From: M10-OD1-4 sp038061695
Lineage (GTDB): Bacteria > Patescibacteriota > Minisyncoccia > GWC2-36-17 > M10-OD1-4
Direction: 5' to 3'
DNA length: 64,000 bases
Assembly: GCA_038061695.1 (NCBI GenBank)
Contig: JBBTYT010000001.1
Coordinates: 12,002-76,001, forward strand
The translations under genes and the position numbers were made by a program. Below, piece by piece: positions 1 through 7,478 of this stretch; the first letter of the stretch is position 1, and each line of letters opens with the position of its first letter. The notes below the pieces were generated by a model. The model searched no databases, was not told the DNA's origin, and saw nothing but the letters and a program-made list of their open reading frames with translations.

Positions 1-1
1 T

Positions 2-316
2 AATTATACATATAAAAAAATCTTAAGAGAGACTATTGATGTTGTAAAAAAAGGAGGAACTATAAGTTCAGTTTTTAGAAGATATAAAGAAGTTCCAATT
101 ATGGTTACTCAAATGATTTCAATAGGTGAGCAAGCAGGTAAGCTGGATGGCACATTGAAGACAATTTCTAAATTTTATAGCAAGGAAGTTGAGAGTGCTA
201 TGGATAATATGGTGACATTAATAGAGCCATTACTTATTTTGGTGTTAGGAACAGGAGTAGGAATATTGATAGTCGCAATTTTAATGCCGATGTATAATCT
301 TACCGCCGCTATATAG
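2..316 (+). CDS. pilC: Type IV pilus inner-membrane platform protein PilC/GspF, C-terminal end (partial)
   Basis: Open from the window edge in the frame starting at base 2, so the 5' part lies outside; about 104 residues are visible. The end carries the conserved pattern of the last GspF domain: VPIMVTQMISIGEQAGKL, then a helical stretch, then a hydrophobic membrane segment (PLLILVLGTGVGILIVAIL) and a short PMYNLTAAI tail. The family forms the inner-membrane platform that couples the assembly and retraction ATPases to the growing pilus. Downstream pilin, prepilin peptidase and pseudopilin genes fit a pilus operon. The first internal ATG (101) is not the true start, because coding homology runs upstream of it. 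Confidence 0.9.
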   Translation, partial: NYTYKKILRETIDVVKKGGTISSVFRRYKEVPIMVTQMISIGEQAGKLDGTLKTISKFYSKEVESAMDNMVTLIEPLLILVLGTGVGILIVAILMPMYNLTAAI

Positions 317-350
317 TTTTTAGGTTATAGTTGCTAGGTTTTAGTTGTTA
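317..350. repeat. Left inverted heptamer-repeat array flanking the S23-like gene
   Basis: Starts right after the pilC stop. On the minus strand it reads as variants of a 7-base unit AAAACCT (AACAACT, AAAACCT, AGCAACT, ATAACCT). Bases 334-350 are the exact reverse complement of 724-740 (17 of 17), so the next gene lies between inverted arms. Similar arrays occur at 5283-5320 and 5884-5979. Confidence 0.75.
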
Positions 351-357
351 AAAATTT

Positions 358-726
358 ATGGTTAAAATTAACTCTTATAAAGATTTAATCGTATGGCAAA
401 GGTCTATGCAATTAGTTGAAAATATTTATAAAATAACTGAGAAATTTCCCAAAGAAGAAATTTATGGTCTGACTGCGCAAATGAGAAGATCTGCCGTATC
501 AATTCCTTCAAACATAGCAGAAGGAAGTTGTAGGGGAACAAGAAAGGATTACGCGCAATTTTTAAGAATGGCATATGGATCTGGCGCTGAGCTTGAAACA
601 CAAATAGAGATAGCAAAAAGATTACTAGGAAAACAAAAAATTGATTATTCTGACGTTGATAAATTTTTAGATGAAGTAATGAAGATGCTTAATTCTTTAA
701 TAAAAAGACTAACCACCAACATCTAA
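358..726 (+). CDS. Four-helix bundle protein (S23 / 23S rRNA intervening-sequence protein family)
   Basis: 122 residues. The middle has the family signature: LTAQMRRSAVSIPSNIAEG, then RGTRKDYAQFLRMAYGS and ELETQIEIAKRL. The protein is all-helical and ends with a helix rich in K and L. Relatives are found inside 23S rRNA intervening sequences, free-standing in many CPR genomes, and as Avd accessory proteins of diversity-generating retroelements. Here no reverse transcriptase or template repeat is visible. The gene interrupts the pilus locus and is bracketed by inverted heptamer arrays; its TAA stop lies inside the right array. No Shine-Dalgarno site is seen before the ATG. Molecular role unknown; family assignment is confident. 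Confidence 0.85.
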   Translation: MVKINSYKDLIVWQRSMQLVENIYKITEKFPKEEIYGLTAQMRRSAVSIPSNIAEGSCRGTRKDYAQFLRMAYGSGAELETQIEIAKRLLGKQKIDYSDVDKFLDEVMKMLNSLIKRLTTNI

Positions 727-760
727 CAACTAAAACCTAGAACCTAAAATCTAGCACCTA
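724..760. repeat. Right inverted heptamer-repeat array flanking the S23-like gene
   Basis: Reads as 7-base units AACAACT, AAAACCT, AGAACCT, AAAATCT, AGCACCT. Bases 724-740 are an exact reverse complement of 334-350. The stop codon of the S23-like gene is built from the first bases of the array. Confidence 0.75.
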
Positions 761-796
761 GTGAAAGAGTTATTCACAGCTGTATTCAATTTAAAG

Positions 797-825
797 TTGT
801 TAAAATAAATATTTACTTGTATAAT
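797..825 (+). promoter_or_regulatory. Sigma-70-type promoter before the pilin gene
   Basis: TTGTTA (797-802), 17-base spacer, TATAAT (820-825). Predicted transcription start is near 832, giving a leader of roughly 50-90 bases before the pilin gene, depending on its start codon. Confidence 0.6.
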
Positions 826-924
826 ATATGAATATGATAAATAAATAATTTATTCAAGGTCGAAAGTTAATCAAATCTTATGAGCCACTTAAGCTTAGGG
901 CTTATGAGAATATTAAAGAAAATT

Positions 925-1389
925 ATGAAAAGAAATCAAAAAGGTTTTACGCTTATCGAACTTTTAGTCGTTATCGCTATTATCGGTATATTGTCTTCTA
1001 TCGTTTTAGTCTCTTTGAATACTGCCAGAGTAAAAGCTAGAGATGCTAAGAGAACAGCGGATATGCAAGCAATTTCTACAGCTCAGGTTTTATTTGCTGA
1101 TTCTCAGACAGCATTTAGATATGTAGCAGTTTCAGCTGCCGCTTGTACTGGCTGGGATGGTGTTAATTGTCCTCTTGTTACAGACGGAGTTCCAGCATTT
1201 TCTACTCTTATGCCAGTATTACCTGTTAATCCTTCAGCAACAGGACTTTATCATTATAAGAATGTTGGTTCTGATTCTACATATTGTGTAGCGGCTGATT
1301 TAGAGTCACCTGCTGGAGATGCATTTGTTTGTACTTCTGTGCGTTGCGCTAAGTTAACTGTTGTATCTACTGCTTGTGTAGAACAGTAA
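925..1389 (+). CDS. Type IV pilin / GspG-like major pseudopilin
   Basis: 154 residues from the chosen start MKRNQKGFTLIELLVV. The short basic leader ends in G before F, followed by TLIE with Glu at position 5 of the mature protein: the class III signal cut and methylated by the prepilin peptidase (encoded at 4411). A hydrophobic helix (LIELLVVIAIIGILSSIV) follows, then the dispersed SLNTARVKARDAKR helix typical of GspG-like pilins, and a C-terminal globular part with several Cys. In-frame ATGs at 880 and 904 would add an unlikely extra leader, so 925 is preferred; none has a clear ribosome site. Own promoter at 797 and terminator at 1411, so probably transcribed alone and strongly. Confidence 0.85.
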   Translation: MKRNQKGFTLIELLVVIAIIGILSSIVLVSLNTARVKARDAKRTADMQAISTAQVLFADSQTAFRYVAVSAAACTGWDGVNCPLVTDGVPAFSTLMPVLPVNPSATGLYHYKNVGSDSTYCVAADLESPAGDAFVCTSVRCAKLTVVSTACVEQ

Positions 1390-1410
1390 TTTAGATTCTA
1401 TTTAATTTAA

Positions 1411-1455
1411 AATAAAAATTAGCGCACAATATTGTGTGCTAATTTTTATTTTTTT
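1411..1455 (+). terminator. Strong intrinsic terminator after the pilin gene
   Basis: A 20-base arm (1411-1430) pairs with 1431-1450 with a single G-U, a near-perfect palindrome, followed by a T run. Its symmetry and A-rich 5' side could make it work in both directions. Confidence 0.85.
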
Positions 1456-1462
1456 GGAAGTA

Positions 1463-1471
1463 TGATATAAT
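1463..1471 (+). promoter_or_regulatory. Extended -10 promoter
   Basis: TGATATAAT (TGN plus TATAAT) directly behind the terminator and 34 bases before the next ATG; predicted leader about 28 bases. The same extended -10 recurs at several other genes in this window. Confidence 0.55.
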
Positions 1472-1505
1472 AAATATATCTTTTAATAAATTTTAATCTT
1501 AATTT

Positions 1506-2183
1506 ATGAAATATAATATTTTAAAGATGACATTTTTAATAACTTCTTTTGCTATGCTTTCATTTGTCGGCGCTATCTTAATTAAAAATTCCTACGCTCA
1601 GTGGGTTGGCCCCACTGGCGCGCCTCCATCAAATAATACATTGCCCTCTTTAAATACAGGAATTACAGATCAGATAAAAACAGGCGGTTTAACAGTTGGA
1701 AGATTAAACACATCAGGGAATATAACTGCAGGCGGAATTATTTGTGATTCTTCGGGGTGTATAAATTCTTCTGCTTTAGAAGCAGATCCAACAGTTCTCG
1801 CATCTGTTAAAGATGGAGTATCTTGGGCTGAGCTTGCAACTGTTCCAGCAGGTTTCTTAGATGGTATTGATAATGTTGGAGCAGTTGTCGCAGAAACAGA
1901 TCCAACAGTTCTCGCATCTGTTAAAGATGGAGTATCTTGGGCTGAGCTTGCAACTGTTCCAGCAGGTTTCTTAGATGGTATTGATAATGTTGGAGCAGTT
2001 ACTCTCAATAGTGTTGGAACTAATGAAGTTATTGATGGCTCTCTAATGATGTCAGATATGAATGCCACGGTTATTCAGGCTAGAATTTCGGGTACTTGTT
2101 TATCAGGTATTTCCGTTGTGAATTCAAATGGAACCGTTGGTTGTGTAGTGGCTGGTTCATCGGAAGCTGTTTACGCTCCATAA
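1506..2183 (+). CDS. Secreted surface protein with tandem 38-residue repeat
   Basis: 225 residues. N-terminal signal/anchor (hydrophobic 8-29, then NSYAQW, a possible cleavage site), then WVGPTGAPPSNNTLPSLNTG and an ICDSSGCI pair of Cys. The centre holds two copies of a 38-residue unit with the motif DGVSWAELATVPAGFLDGID. The C-terminal part repeats a GTNEVIDGSLMMSDM theme reminiscent of tail-fibre or adhesin repeats. The SW-x-EL-x-x-VPAGF-x-DGID motif recurs in surface proteins of uncultivated bacteria, but I know no function. Location in a pilus locus suggests a surface or pilus-associated adhesin; this is inference. Confidence 0.7.
   Translation: MKYNILKMTFLITSFAMLSFVGAILIKNSYAQWVGPTGAPPSNNTLPSLNTGITDQIKTGGLTVGRLNTSGNITAGGIICDSSGCINSSALEADPTVLASVKDGVSWAELATVPAGFLDGIDNVGAVVAETDPTVLASVKDGVSWAELATVPAGFLDGIDNVGAVTLNSVGTNEVIDGSLMMSDMNATVIQARISGTCLSGISVVNSNGTVGCVVAGSSEAVYAP
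1783..2000 (+). repeat. Exact tandem duplication (104 bp, period 114) inside a surface-protein gene
   Basis: 1783-1886 and 1897-2000 are identical base for base, separated by 10 bases; the period of 114 keeps the reading frame (38 codons). Complete identity including third positions points to a recent duplication, or to assembly-sensitive copy number. Confidence 0.9.
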
Positions 2184-2200
2184 TTTTGAATTAGAAGATT

Positions 2201-2890
2201 ATGAAAAAAACAATAATAATAACAATAATATTTATACTTATTACTATAGTTGTTTTTTCTATTTTGTACTTTTCTTTTTCTTTAAAAAAAGGTGAAGATC
2301 TAAGTAATGTTACTACATTAAATGAGAGAGAAATTCAAAAAAATACTCTTGAGATTATAAAAACAAAAGACTTTTCTCTATGCGAAAATATAAGTGATAT
2401 TACATATAAATCTGTTTGTATAAATAATATTGCGATGATGTTAGCAAAAGAGAGCGGCGATATCTCTTATTGTCAAAAAATGGATGGTAAATTAATAACA
2501 ACTCAAGAGTGTGAAATACAAACTCTCTCTGTAAAACTTTCTGAGAGCGGTGATGCAACCTTATGCGATAAATTCACTAATCAAGTATCTAAAGATGATT
2601 GTAAAAATGGTTTTTATTTAAGTGTTTCACAAGAGAAAGGCGATATTTCTTTATGCAAAAATATAAAAAATAAAACAGATTCAGATTTATGTATTAATTC
2701 TTACAATACAAGGAAAGTTTTCTTAAATGATCCGGCTAACTTTGATTGTTCTTTGATGATTGGTGATGATGCAATATCCGATTGCAAGAAAGTAAAAGAT
2801 ATTATAAGTGATTTTGGTAATAATGTCATTTTGTCGCCGGATAAATGTTTGCAACTCAAAACATCTTTATTTTCAACTTATTGTATATGA
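2201..2890 (+). CDS. Membrane-anchored extracytoplasmic protein with Cys-pair repeats
   Basis: 229 residues. Residues 3-28 form an uncleaved-looking hydrophobic anchor. The rest is built from degenerate repeats of about 30-40 residues around the pattern GDISxC...C: SLCENISDITYKSVC, GDISYCQKMDG, GDATLCDKF, GDISLCKNI, then FDCSLMIGDD. Paired Cys at regular spacing suggest disulfide-stabilised helical hairpins outside the membrane. Lies 17 bases after the preceding surface-protein gene and overlaps the next by an ATGA, so the three are probably co-transcribed. I do not recognise a named family. Confidence 0.7.
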   Translation: MKKTIIITIIFILITIVVFSILYFSFSLKKGEDLSNVTTLNEREIQKNTLEIIKTKDFSLCENISDITYKSVCINNIAMMLAKESGDISYCQKMDGKLITTQECEIQTLSVKLSESGDATLCDKFTNQVSKDDCKNGFYLSVSQEKGDISLCKNIKNKTDSDLCINSYNTRKVFLNDPANFDCSLMIGDDAISDCKKVKDIISDFGNNVILSPDKCLQLKTSLFSTYCI

Positions 2891-4407
2891 GATATATTTT
2901 TTTATTAATTTTTGCTTTTATATTATCTTCTTTCGGAATCAAAGATGTTTTTGCGGCGGAAGGTGATCTTTTGTGGTCAAAAAGCATAGATCAGACATCT
3001 AGCCAAGATTCGGCAACAGCTATTGCCGTTGATGCATCCGGTATTTATGTTGCCGGGCGTATCCAGAATGTTACTGGCTATGATGCTAAGATAGATAAGT
3101 TGTCGCTAGACGGGACAACTGTCATAGCAAGCAGAATACTGAATATAGCAAATCCTTATAGAGCGGAGATCACAGATATAGCTTTAGATGCCACTGGTAT
3201 ATATATATCAGGATATAAGTATGCTTGTTGTCTAGCATGGGACCTTGAATGGTTTGTAAAGAAAATATCTTTAGATTTAACAACAGAGATCTGGTCTGAT
3301 AATCAAAATTATACTGTTGGCGGTAGTACTGAAGATACGGCAAATAGCATTGCTGTTGACGCTACTGGTCTTTATGTTGGCGGTTCTATTTTACATGGAG
3401 GCGCTGGAAGCAAGTGGCGGTTAGAAAAAAGAAGCTTAACTACCGGTATTGTCTCGGATTTTGCGATAATAGATGTTGGACCAACCGGTATGTATAATAA
3501 TCTTAAAAGTATTGATATTGATGCAACAAGTATTTATTTAGCTGGTTCTTTTTCTGATTCTTCAAGTAATAAGAATTGGAGGATAGAGAAAAGGGCGATT
3601 TCTAACTTAAATACTATTATCTGGGCAAGGAATGTTGGAACGGGTGCAAATAATATACCTTATAGCATTGCTGTTGATGCTACTGGTGTTTATGTTGGCG
3701 GTACTTTTACAACTTGGAATATAAAAAAGCTTTCTATTGTTGATGGTACTGTTATTTGGAGTAGAAGTGATTCCACTGTAGTGAACGGCTATCCTGCTAG
3801 TATTGATCTTGGAGCACCAGGTAATATCTACTCTATTGGATATGATATAAAAGTAGGTTCTGATTCTTGGTGGCATTTTGATAAGAGAGATACAAATGGA
3901 AATCTTTTGTGGTCGCAAGAAGAAAATCCATCTCTTAACTTTGATATTCCATTTGGGGTAGTTATTGATTCTGCAAGCAATGGCATTTATGTAGTTGGCT
4001 ATGACGCTATTTTAGGAAATGCTAATATTGAGTGGCGAATAGAGAAGAGAACGCTTTCTCTTATTTGTACTGGTCAAAAAGTATTTGTCTGGACGGATCC
4101 TGCTTTAACTGCTGGTCTTACAAAAATAAGAAAGGTTCATATAGATGAGCTTCGTTCAAATATTAATATTATGCGTTTGGATGCCGGTTTAATAACTTTC
4201 TTGTGGACAGATCCTATTATTGCATCAGGAGCTACGAAGATTAGAGCAACACATATTCAAGAGTTGAGGACAGCTATATTAGATGTTTATACAGCTTGTG
4301 GTTCTATAGCGCCGGTCTTTTCTGACGCAACCTTAGTAGCTGGAACAACAAAAATAAGAAAAGTTCATATAGACGAACTTAGAAGTGCTGTAAATCTTGT
4401 TCCGTAA
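2887..4407 (+). CDS. Secreted beta-propeller-like protein with three C-terminal TKIR-HI-ELR repeats
   Basis: 506 residues from the ATG that overlaps the previous stop (ATGA). This start gives a clean signal peptide (RYIFLLIFAFILSSFG, then FAAEGD); an in-frame ATG upstream at 2845 lies inside the previous gene. Residues ~30-390 contain at least six blades with IAVDATGxYVGG-type motifs, like SBBP or delta-60 propeller repeats. The C-terminus has three ~35-residue repeats of WTDPxLxAGxTKIRxxHIxELR (about 396-505), a module seen at the ends of other secreted bacterial proteins. Probably a cell-surface protein produced with the neighbouring pilus genes; binding target unknown. Confidence 0.75.
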   Translation: MRYIFLLIFAFILSSFGIKDVFAAEGDLLWSKSIDQTSSQDSATAIAVDASGIYVAGRIQNVTGYDAKIDKLSLDGTTVIASRILNIANPYRAEITDIALDATGIYISGYKYACCLAWDLEWFVKKISLDLTTEIWSDNQNYTVGGSTEDTANSIAVDATGLYVGGSILHGGAGSKWRLEKRSLTTGIVSDFAIIDVGPTGMYNNLKSIDIDATSIYLAGSFSDSSSNKNWRIEKRAISNLNTIIWARNVGTGANNIPYSIAVDATGVYVGGTFTTWNIKKLSIVDGTVIWSRSDSTVVNGYPASIDLGAPGNIYSIGYDIKVGSDSWWHFDKRDTNGNLLWSQEENPSLNFDIPFGVVIDSASNGIYVVGYDAILGNANIEWRIEKRTLSLICTGQKVFVWTDPALTAGLTKIRKVHIDELRSNINIMRLDAGLITFLWTDPIIASGATKIRATHIQELRTAILDVYTACGSIAPVFSDATLVAGTTKIRKVHIDELRSAVNLVP

Positions 4408-4410
4408 TAT

Positions 4411-5184
4411 ATGATATTATTTTTTATATTTTTATTCGGTCTTATAATCGGTTCTTTTTTGAACGCCGTCATATATCGCCTTGAGGTTGGCGGTTCTTTG
4501 GTTACAGAGAGATCTCGCTGTCCGCTTTGTGGAGGTACATTAAGCTGGTATGAGCTTATACCTCTTCTATCTTTTTTATTTCAAAAAGGACGCTGTCTTT
4601 CTTGCGGTGAGAAGATATCTTGGCAATATCCCATAGTAGAGCTTTTAACAGGATTTTTATTTCTTTTGACAGCTTTTTTAAAAGAGGGTTCTCTTTTAGA
4701 TATGACACCAGTAGATATTATATATATTTTTATCGTCATGACCTTTTTGGTCTTGATATTTATTTTTGACGGAAAACATTATATAATACCTAATGTAGCT
4801 ATTTATCCGCTCATTGCTATGTCATTCTTTTACAATATATATTCTTTAGGTATTACAGGGCTTTATTACTTTTTAGGAGCATTTATAGCATCGGGGTTTT
4901 TTCTTCTGCTTTATCTTATCTCTTCAGGCAAGTGGATAGGTATGGGGGATGTAAAGTATGGTGCATTTATGGGTTTTTTCTTACCATGGACGAATGTTCT
5001 AGTTGCTCTTTTTATCGCTTATGTTATCGGTGCTATTTTTGGACTAGCTCTATTGTATTTAAGAAAGAAAGGCTTAAAAAGTGAGATTCCATTCGGTCCA
5101 TTTTTAATTATAGGGACATTGATAGCATATTTTTTTGGAACTGATATATTAAGCTGGTATCTAGGCGGAGTTTTTTCTTTTTAG
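4411..5184 (+). CDS. pilD: Prepilin leader peptidase / N-methyltransferase (A24 family)
   Basis: 257 residues, usual length. Inner-membrane aspartic protease that cuts the leader of type IV prepilins and methylates the new N-terminus. N-terminal DiS_P_DiS domain with GSFLNAVIYRLE and two zinc-type pairs, CPLCGG and CLSCGE. The catalytic aspartates lie in IFDGKHYIIPN and GMGDVKYGAFMG. About seven to eight membrane helices. Starts 3 bases after the preceding stop. Its substrates are the pilin at 925 and the pseudopilins at 5281-7050. Confidence 0.95.
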   Translation: MILFFIFLFGLIIGSFLNAVIYRLEVGGSLVTERSRCPLCGGTLSWYELIPLLSFLFQKGRCLSCGEKISWQYPIVELLTGFLFLLTAFLKEGSLLDMTPVDIIYIFIVMTFLVLIFIFDGKHYIIPNVAIYPLIAMSFFYNIYSLGITGLYYFLGAFIASGFFLLLYLISSGKWIGMGDVKYGAFMGFFLPWTNVLVALFIAYVIGAIFGLALLYLRKKGLKSEIPFGPFLIIGTLIAYFFGTDILSWYLGGVFSF

Positions 5185-5280
5185 TTGTTAGCTTTTAGAA
5201 TTAAAATAAAAGAAAAGATAAAAGTGTAAAATGCAAAGCGAAAAGTTCAAAATAACGACGCAAAATAGAAATAATAAAAT

Positions 5281-5877
5281 ATGCAAAATCTAAAATCTAA
5301 AACCTATAACCTAAAACCTAGCGAGGGCTTTACATTGATAGAAATTATAATTGCCTCAGCGGTAATAGCTATAGTTTCTATTATAACTGTAGTTAAGGTA
5401 GGTACTGGAAATCAGGAACAGGCACTTTTAAGATCTGCTCAAAAGCTCGCGTTAGATCTAAGGAGGGCTCAAAATTTAGCACTTTCTCCATTAACTACTG
5501 ATAATTGTGTTTATGGTGTTACAGGAAAAACGACCAGTTCTGATAGCTATATTCTTTATGTGGCAACTAGCACATGCGACTCTTTTAGTGATAGGAGCTT
5601 CCCAAACACCGGCTCTTATAGCGTCTGTAATGTTGATGATGGTTGTCTTGGTAGGTATGAATTTGAGGACGGTGTTGTATTACAGACGGGTAATAATTTT
5701 GATATTTCATTTCTTCCTCCAGAACCAATATCTCTTTCTAATGGCAGAACTGCTGGTCCGCCTGGTTCTGCTTTCAATCCTGGAGGAATAGAAACAATCA
5801 CCATTAGGTTAGCTAATAATATTGCAAGAGAAAAAAAAGTAGTAGTAAATAAATTTGGAAATATTGAAATACAATAA
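5281..5877 (+). CDS. Type IV pilus pseudopilin, GspH/FimT-like
   Basis: 198 residues. The leader NLKSKTYNLKPSEG is followed by FTLIEIIIASAVIAIVSIITVV, the class III signal and membrane helix. It is followed by QKLALDLRRAQNLAL, a helix motif usual in GspH/FimT minor pseudopilins, and a Cys-containing beta-rich domain. The unusual leader is encoded entirely by AAAACCT-type heptamers (5283-5320), so the N-terminal start may have been extended by repeat insertion. Likely part of the initiating tip complex with the next three genes. No Shine-Dalgarno site. Confidence 0.85.
   Translation: MQNLKSKTYNLKPSEGFTLIEIIIASAVIAIVSIITVVKVGTGNQEQALLRSAQKLALDLRRAQNLALSPLTTDNCVYGVTGKTTSSDSYILYVATSTCDSFSDRSFPNTGSYSVCNVDDGCLGRYEFEDGVVLQTGNNFDISFLPPEPISLSNGRTAGPPGSAFNPGGIETITIRLANNIAREKKVVVNKFGNIEIQ
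5283..5320 (+). repeat. AAAAYCT heptamer array inside the leader of a pseudopilin gene
   Basis: Five contiguous 7-base units (AAAATCT, AAAATCT, AAAACCT, ATAACCT, AAAACCT). Three units span 21 bases and so keep frame. Same unit family as 317-350, 724-760 and 5944-5979. Confidence 0.75.
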
Positions 5878-5883
5878 ACGAGG

Positions 5884-5975
5884 TTTTAGGTTATAGCTTT
5901 TAGCTTATAGAATTTATGAAAAAAATTATATTAAAATTTAATAAAACTCTAAAACCTAAAACCTATAACCTAAAA
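5884..5975. repeat. Inverted heptamer arms around the start codon of the PilV-like gene
   Basis: 5884-5896 and 5963-5975 are a perfect 13-base inverted repeat made of the same AAAACCT/AGGTTTT heptamers, with the ATG at 5916 in the loop. In mRNA this could fold over the translation start. Confidence 0.7.
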
Positions 5976-6482
5976 TCTAATAGGGGTTTTACTATAGTTG
6001 AATCCTTGGTTGCTATAACTATTTTGACTGTTGGCGTGTCAGCCTCAATAGGAGCTATAATGAGCTCTATTCAACTAGTCTCTAAGACAGAAAATAGAAC
6101 AATAGCTGTTGGTTTGGCGCAAGAGGGTGTTGAGATTGTAAGAAATATGAGAGATTTAAATTGGATAGATGGCAATACGCCATGGGATTTGGGGTTAACT
6201 GATGATATATTAATCAGTGGTGGTTTCAAAACAGGATGCGTTGAGTTTGATAGCGTCTCGTTTGATGTTAATTGTGTTGTCGGCACTTCTTATACTATGA
6301 AGCTTATTGATAATGCTGGTAATTTATATTACGGACATGATCAATTGAGTCCGGCTACTATATTTTCAAGAACGATTACCTTAACAAGGATCAGCGCTGA
6401 TGAGATTGTAGTGCGATCTTTGGTTGCTTGTGGAGTGAATTGCAATATTTCTGTAGAGGAACATTTATTTAATTGGCAGTAG
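5916..6482 (+). CDS. Type IV pilus minor pseudopilin, PilV-like
   Basis: 188 residues. Leader TLKPKTYNLKSNRG, then FTIVESLVAITILTVGVSAS: cleavage after G with Glu at mature position 5. The helix GLAQEGVEIVRNMRDLNW is typical of PilV/GspI-type proteins of parcubacteria. The globular part holds Cys pairs (TGCVEFDSVSFDVNCV; VACGVNCN). As in the previous gene, the leader is encoded by heptamer repeats. Part of the minor pilin cluster that primes pilus assembly. Confidence 0.85.
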   Translation: MKKIILKFNKTLKPKTYNLKSNRGFTIVESLVAITILTVGVSASIGAIMSSIQLVSKTENRTIAVGLAQEGVEIVRNMRDLNWIDGNTPWDLGLTDDILISGGFKTGCVEFDSVSFDVNCVVGTSYTMKLIDNAGNLYYGHDQLSPATIFSRTITLTRISADEIVVRSLVACGVNCNISVEEHLFNWQ

Positions 6483-6507
6483 ATATTCTTTTAACTCGTA
6501 GAATAAT

Positions 6508-7050
6508 ATGATAAAAAATAGAAAATTTATAAAAGAAAAAAATGGATATACATTAATTGAATTAATGCTTGCTATATCTATTTTTTCTATCGCCGTATCA
6601 ATATGCGTTAATATGTTTATTAACGCTATAAAGCTTCAAAGAAGCGCTATAGCAGTTCAAAATGTTTCCGATAATGGAAGATATATTATGGAAATAATAG
6701 CGAGGGAGATAAGAACAGGAAAAGTTAATAGTTTTATTCTTAATGGCACTGATGATCTTTCCTTTCAGAGTAATTCTCCAAATAGAGCTGGAAATACATT
6801 AAAATTTTACTTATCCTTATCCGGAGATCAATTAATGTTTGATGATAATACCGCTGATGCCTTAGAAGCTTTATCTGTAACAGCAACTAATAATGTCGTA
6901 GTAACTTTTTTAAGATTTGAAATTCAAAATTCCACAAAACAACCAAGAATAACAATTTTTTTAAATGTTCAATCTAAAAATCCGCCAGTTGACTCTCAAG
7001 ATGAAATTTATTTACAGACAACTATTTCGCCAAGAGAGCTAAGACAATAA
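6508..7050 (+). CDS. Type IV pilus minor pseudopilin, PilW/GspJ-like
   Basis: 180 residues. Leader MIKNRKFIKEKNG, then YTLIELMLAISIFSIAVSIC: a class III signal with Tyr in place of Phe at mature position 1. Downstream NVSDNGRYIMEIIAREIRTG is characteristic of PilW/GspJ proteins. The C-terminal half is beta-rich. Lies between the PilV-like and PilX-like genes with short spacing, in the usual V-W-X order. Confidence 0.85.
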   Translation: MIKNRKFIKEKNGYTLIELMLAISIFSIAVSICVNMFINAIKLQRSAIAVQNVSDNGRYIMEIIAREIRTGKVNSFILNGTDDLSFQSNSPNRAGNTLKFYLSLSGDQLMFDDNTADALEALSVTATNNVVVTFLRFEIQNSTKQPRITIFLNVQSKNPPVDSQDEIYLQTTISPRELRQ

Positions 7051-7055
7051 TAAAT

Positions 7056-7478
7056 ATGAAAAAAATATTTAAAAAAAATGAAAATGGTATAGCTATTTAT
7101 CTTTCAATCTTAATATTGGCTTCCGTCGTTTCTGTGGCTTTATCAGTCTCAAGTTTATTGATAGGTGAATTTAAAATATCAGGGGATTTACAGGAATCTT
7201 CGGCATCCATTTATGTGGCAGATTCTGGACTTGAGGCGGCGCTTTATAGTGTTAGACTTGAAACGCTTCTGGCAGGAATATATCCTTGTTCAGATCCTCA
7301 ATTATTAGGAGCCGCAACAACTATGAATTGTTCTGTTACGGTTGATACAGCTTATATAGATATTAATAATTCGCTCTGCAATAATGTACCTTATGATTGT
7401 ACAAGTATTGTATCTACAGGGCAGAATAATGACGGTACATATTTTAGGAAGCTTCAGGCAATATATCAAAATAGATGA
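7056..7478 (+). CDS. PilX/GspK-like pilus assembly protein
   Basis: 140 residues. N-terminus NENGIAIYLSILILASVVSV has the PilX_N form: Gly, then a hydrophobic helix without Glu at position 5, as in GspK/PilX tip proteins. SASIYVADSGLEAALY is the conserved helix after the membrane segment. Four Cys in the short globular part. Follows the PilW-like gene by 5 bases and overlaps ligA by an ATGA, so it closes the pilus operon and couples it to ligA. Confidence 0.8.
   Translation: MKKIFKKNENGIAIYLSILILASVVSVALSVSSLLIGEFKISGDLQESSASIYVADSGLEAALYSVRLETLLAGIYPCSDPQLLGAATTMNCSVTVDTAYIDINNSLCNNVPYDCTSIVSTGQNNDGTYFRKLQAIYQNR

Noticed and set aside
358..726. Diversity-generating retroelement
   Set aside because: The S23-like protein resembles Avd proteins, but there is no reverse transcriptase and no template/variable repeat pair nearby.
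317..760. CRISPR array
   Set aside because: The repeats are 7 bases, tandem and inverted, without spacers; no cas genes are present in the window.
1670..2068. 132-codon minus-strand frame opposite the repeat protein
   Set aside because: It exists only because the repeat on the coding strand lacks certain codons; it duplicates with the tandem repeat and has no ribosome site.
2845..2886. Upstream ATG extension of the propeller protein
   Set aside because: It would lie inside the previous gene and hide a clean signal peptide that begins at 2887.
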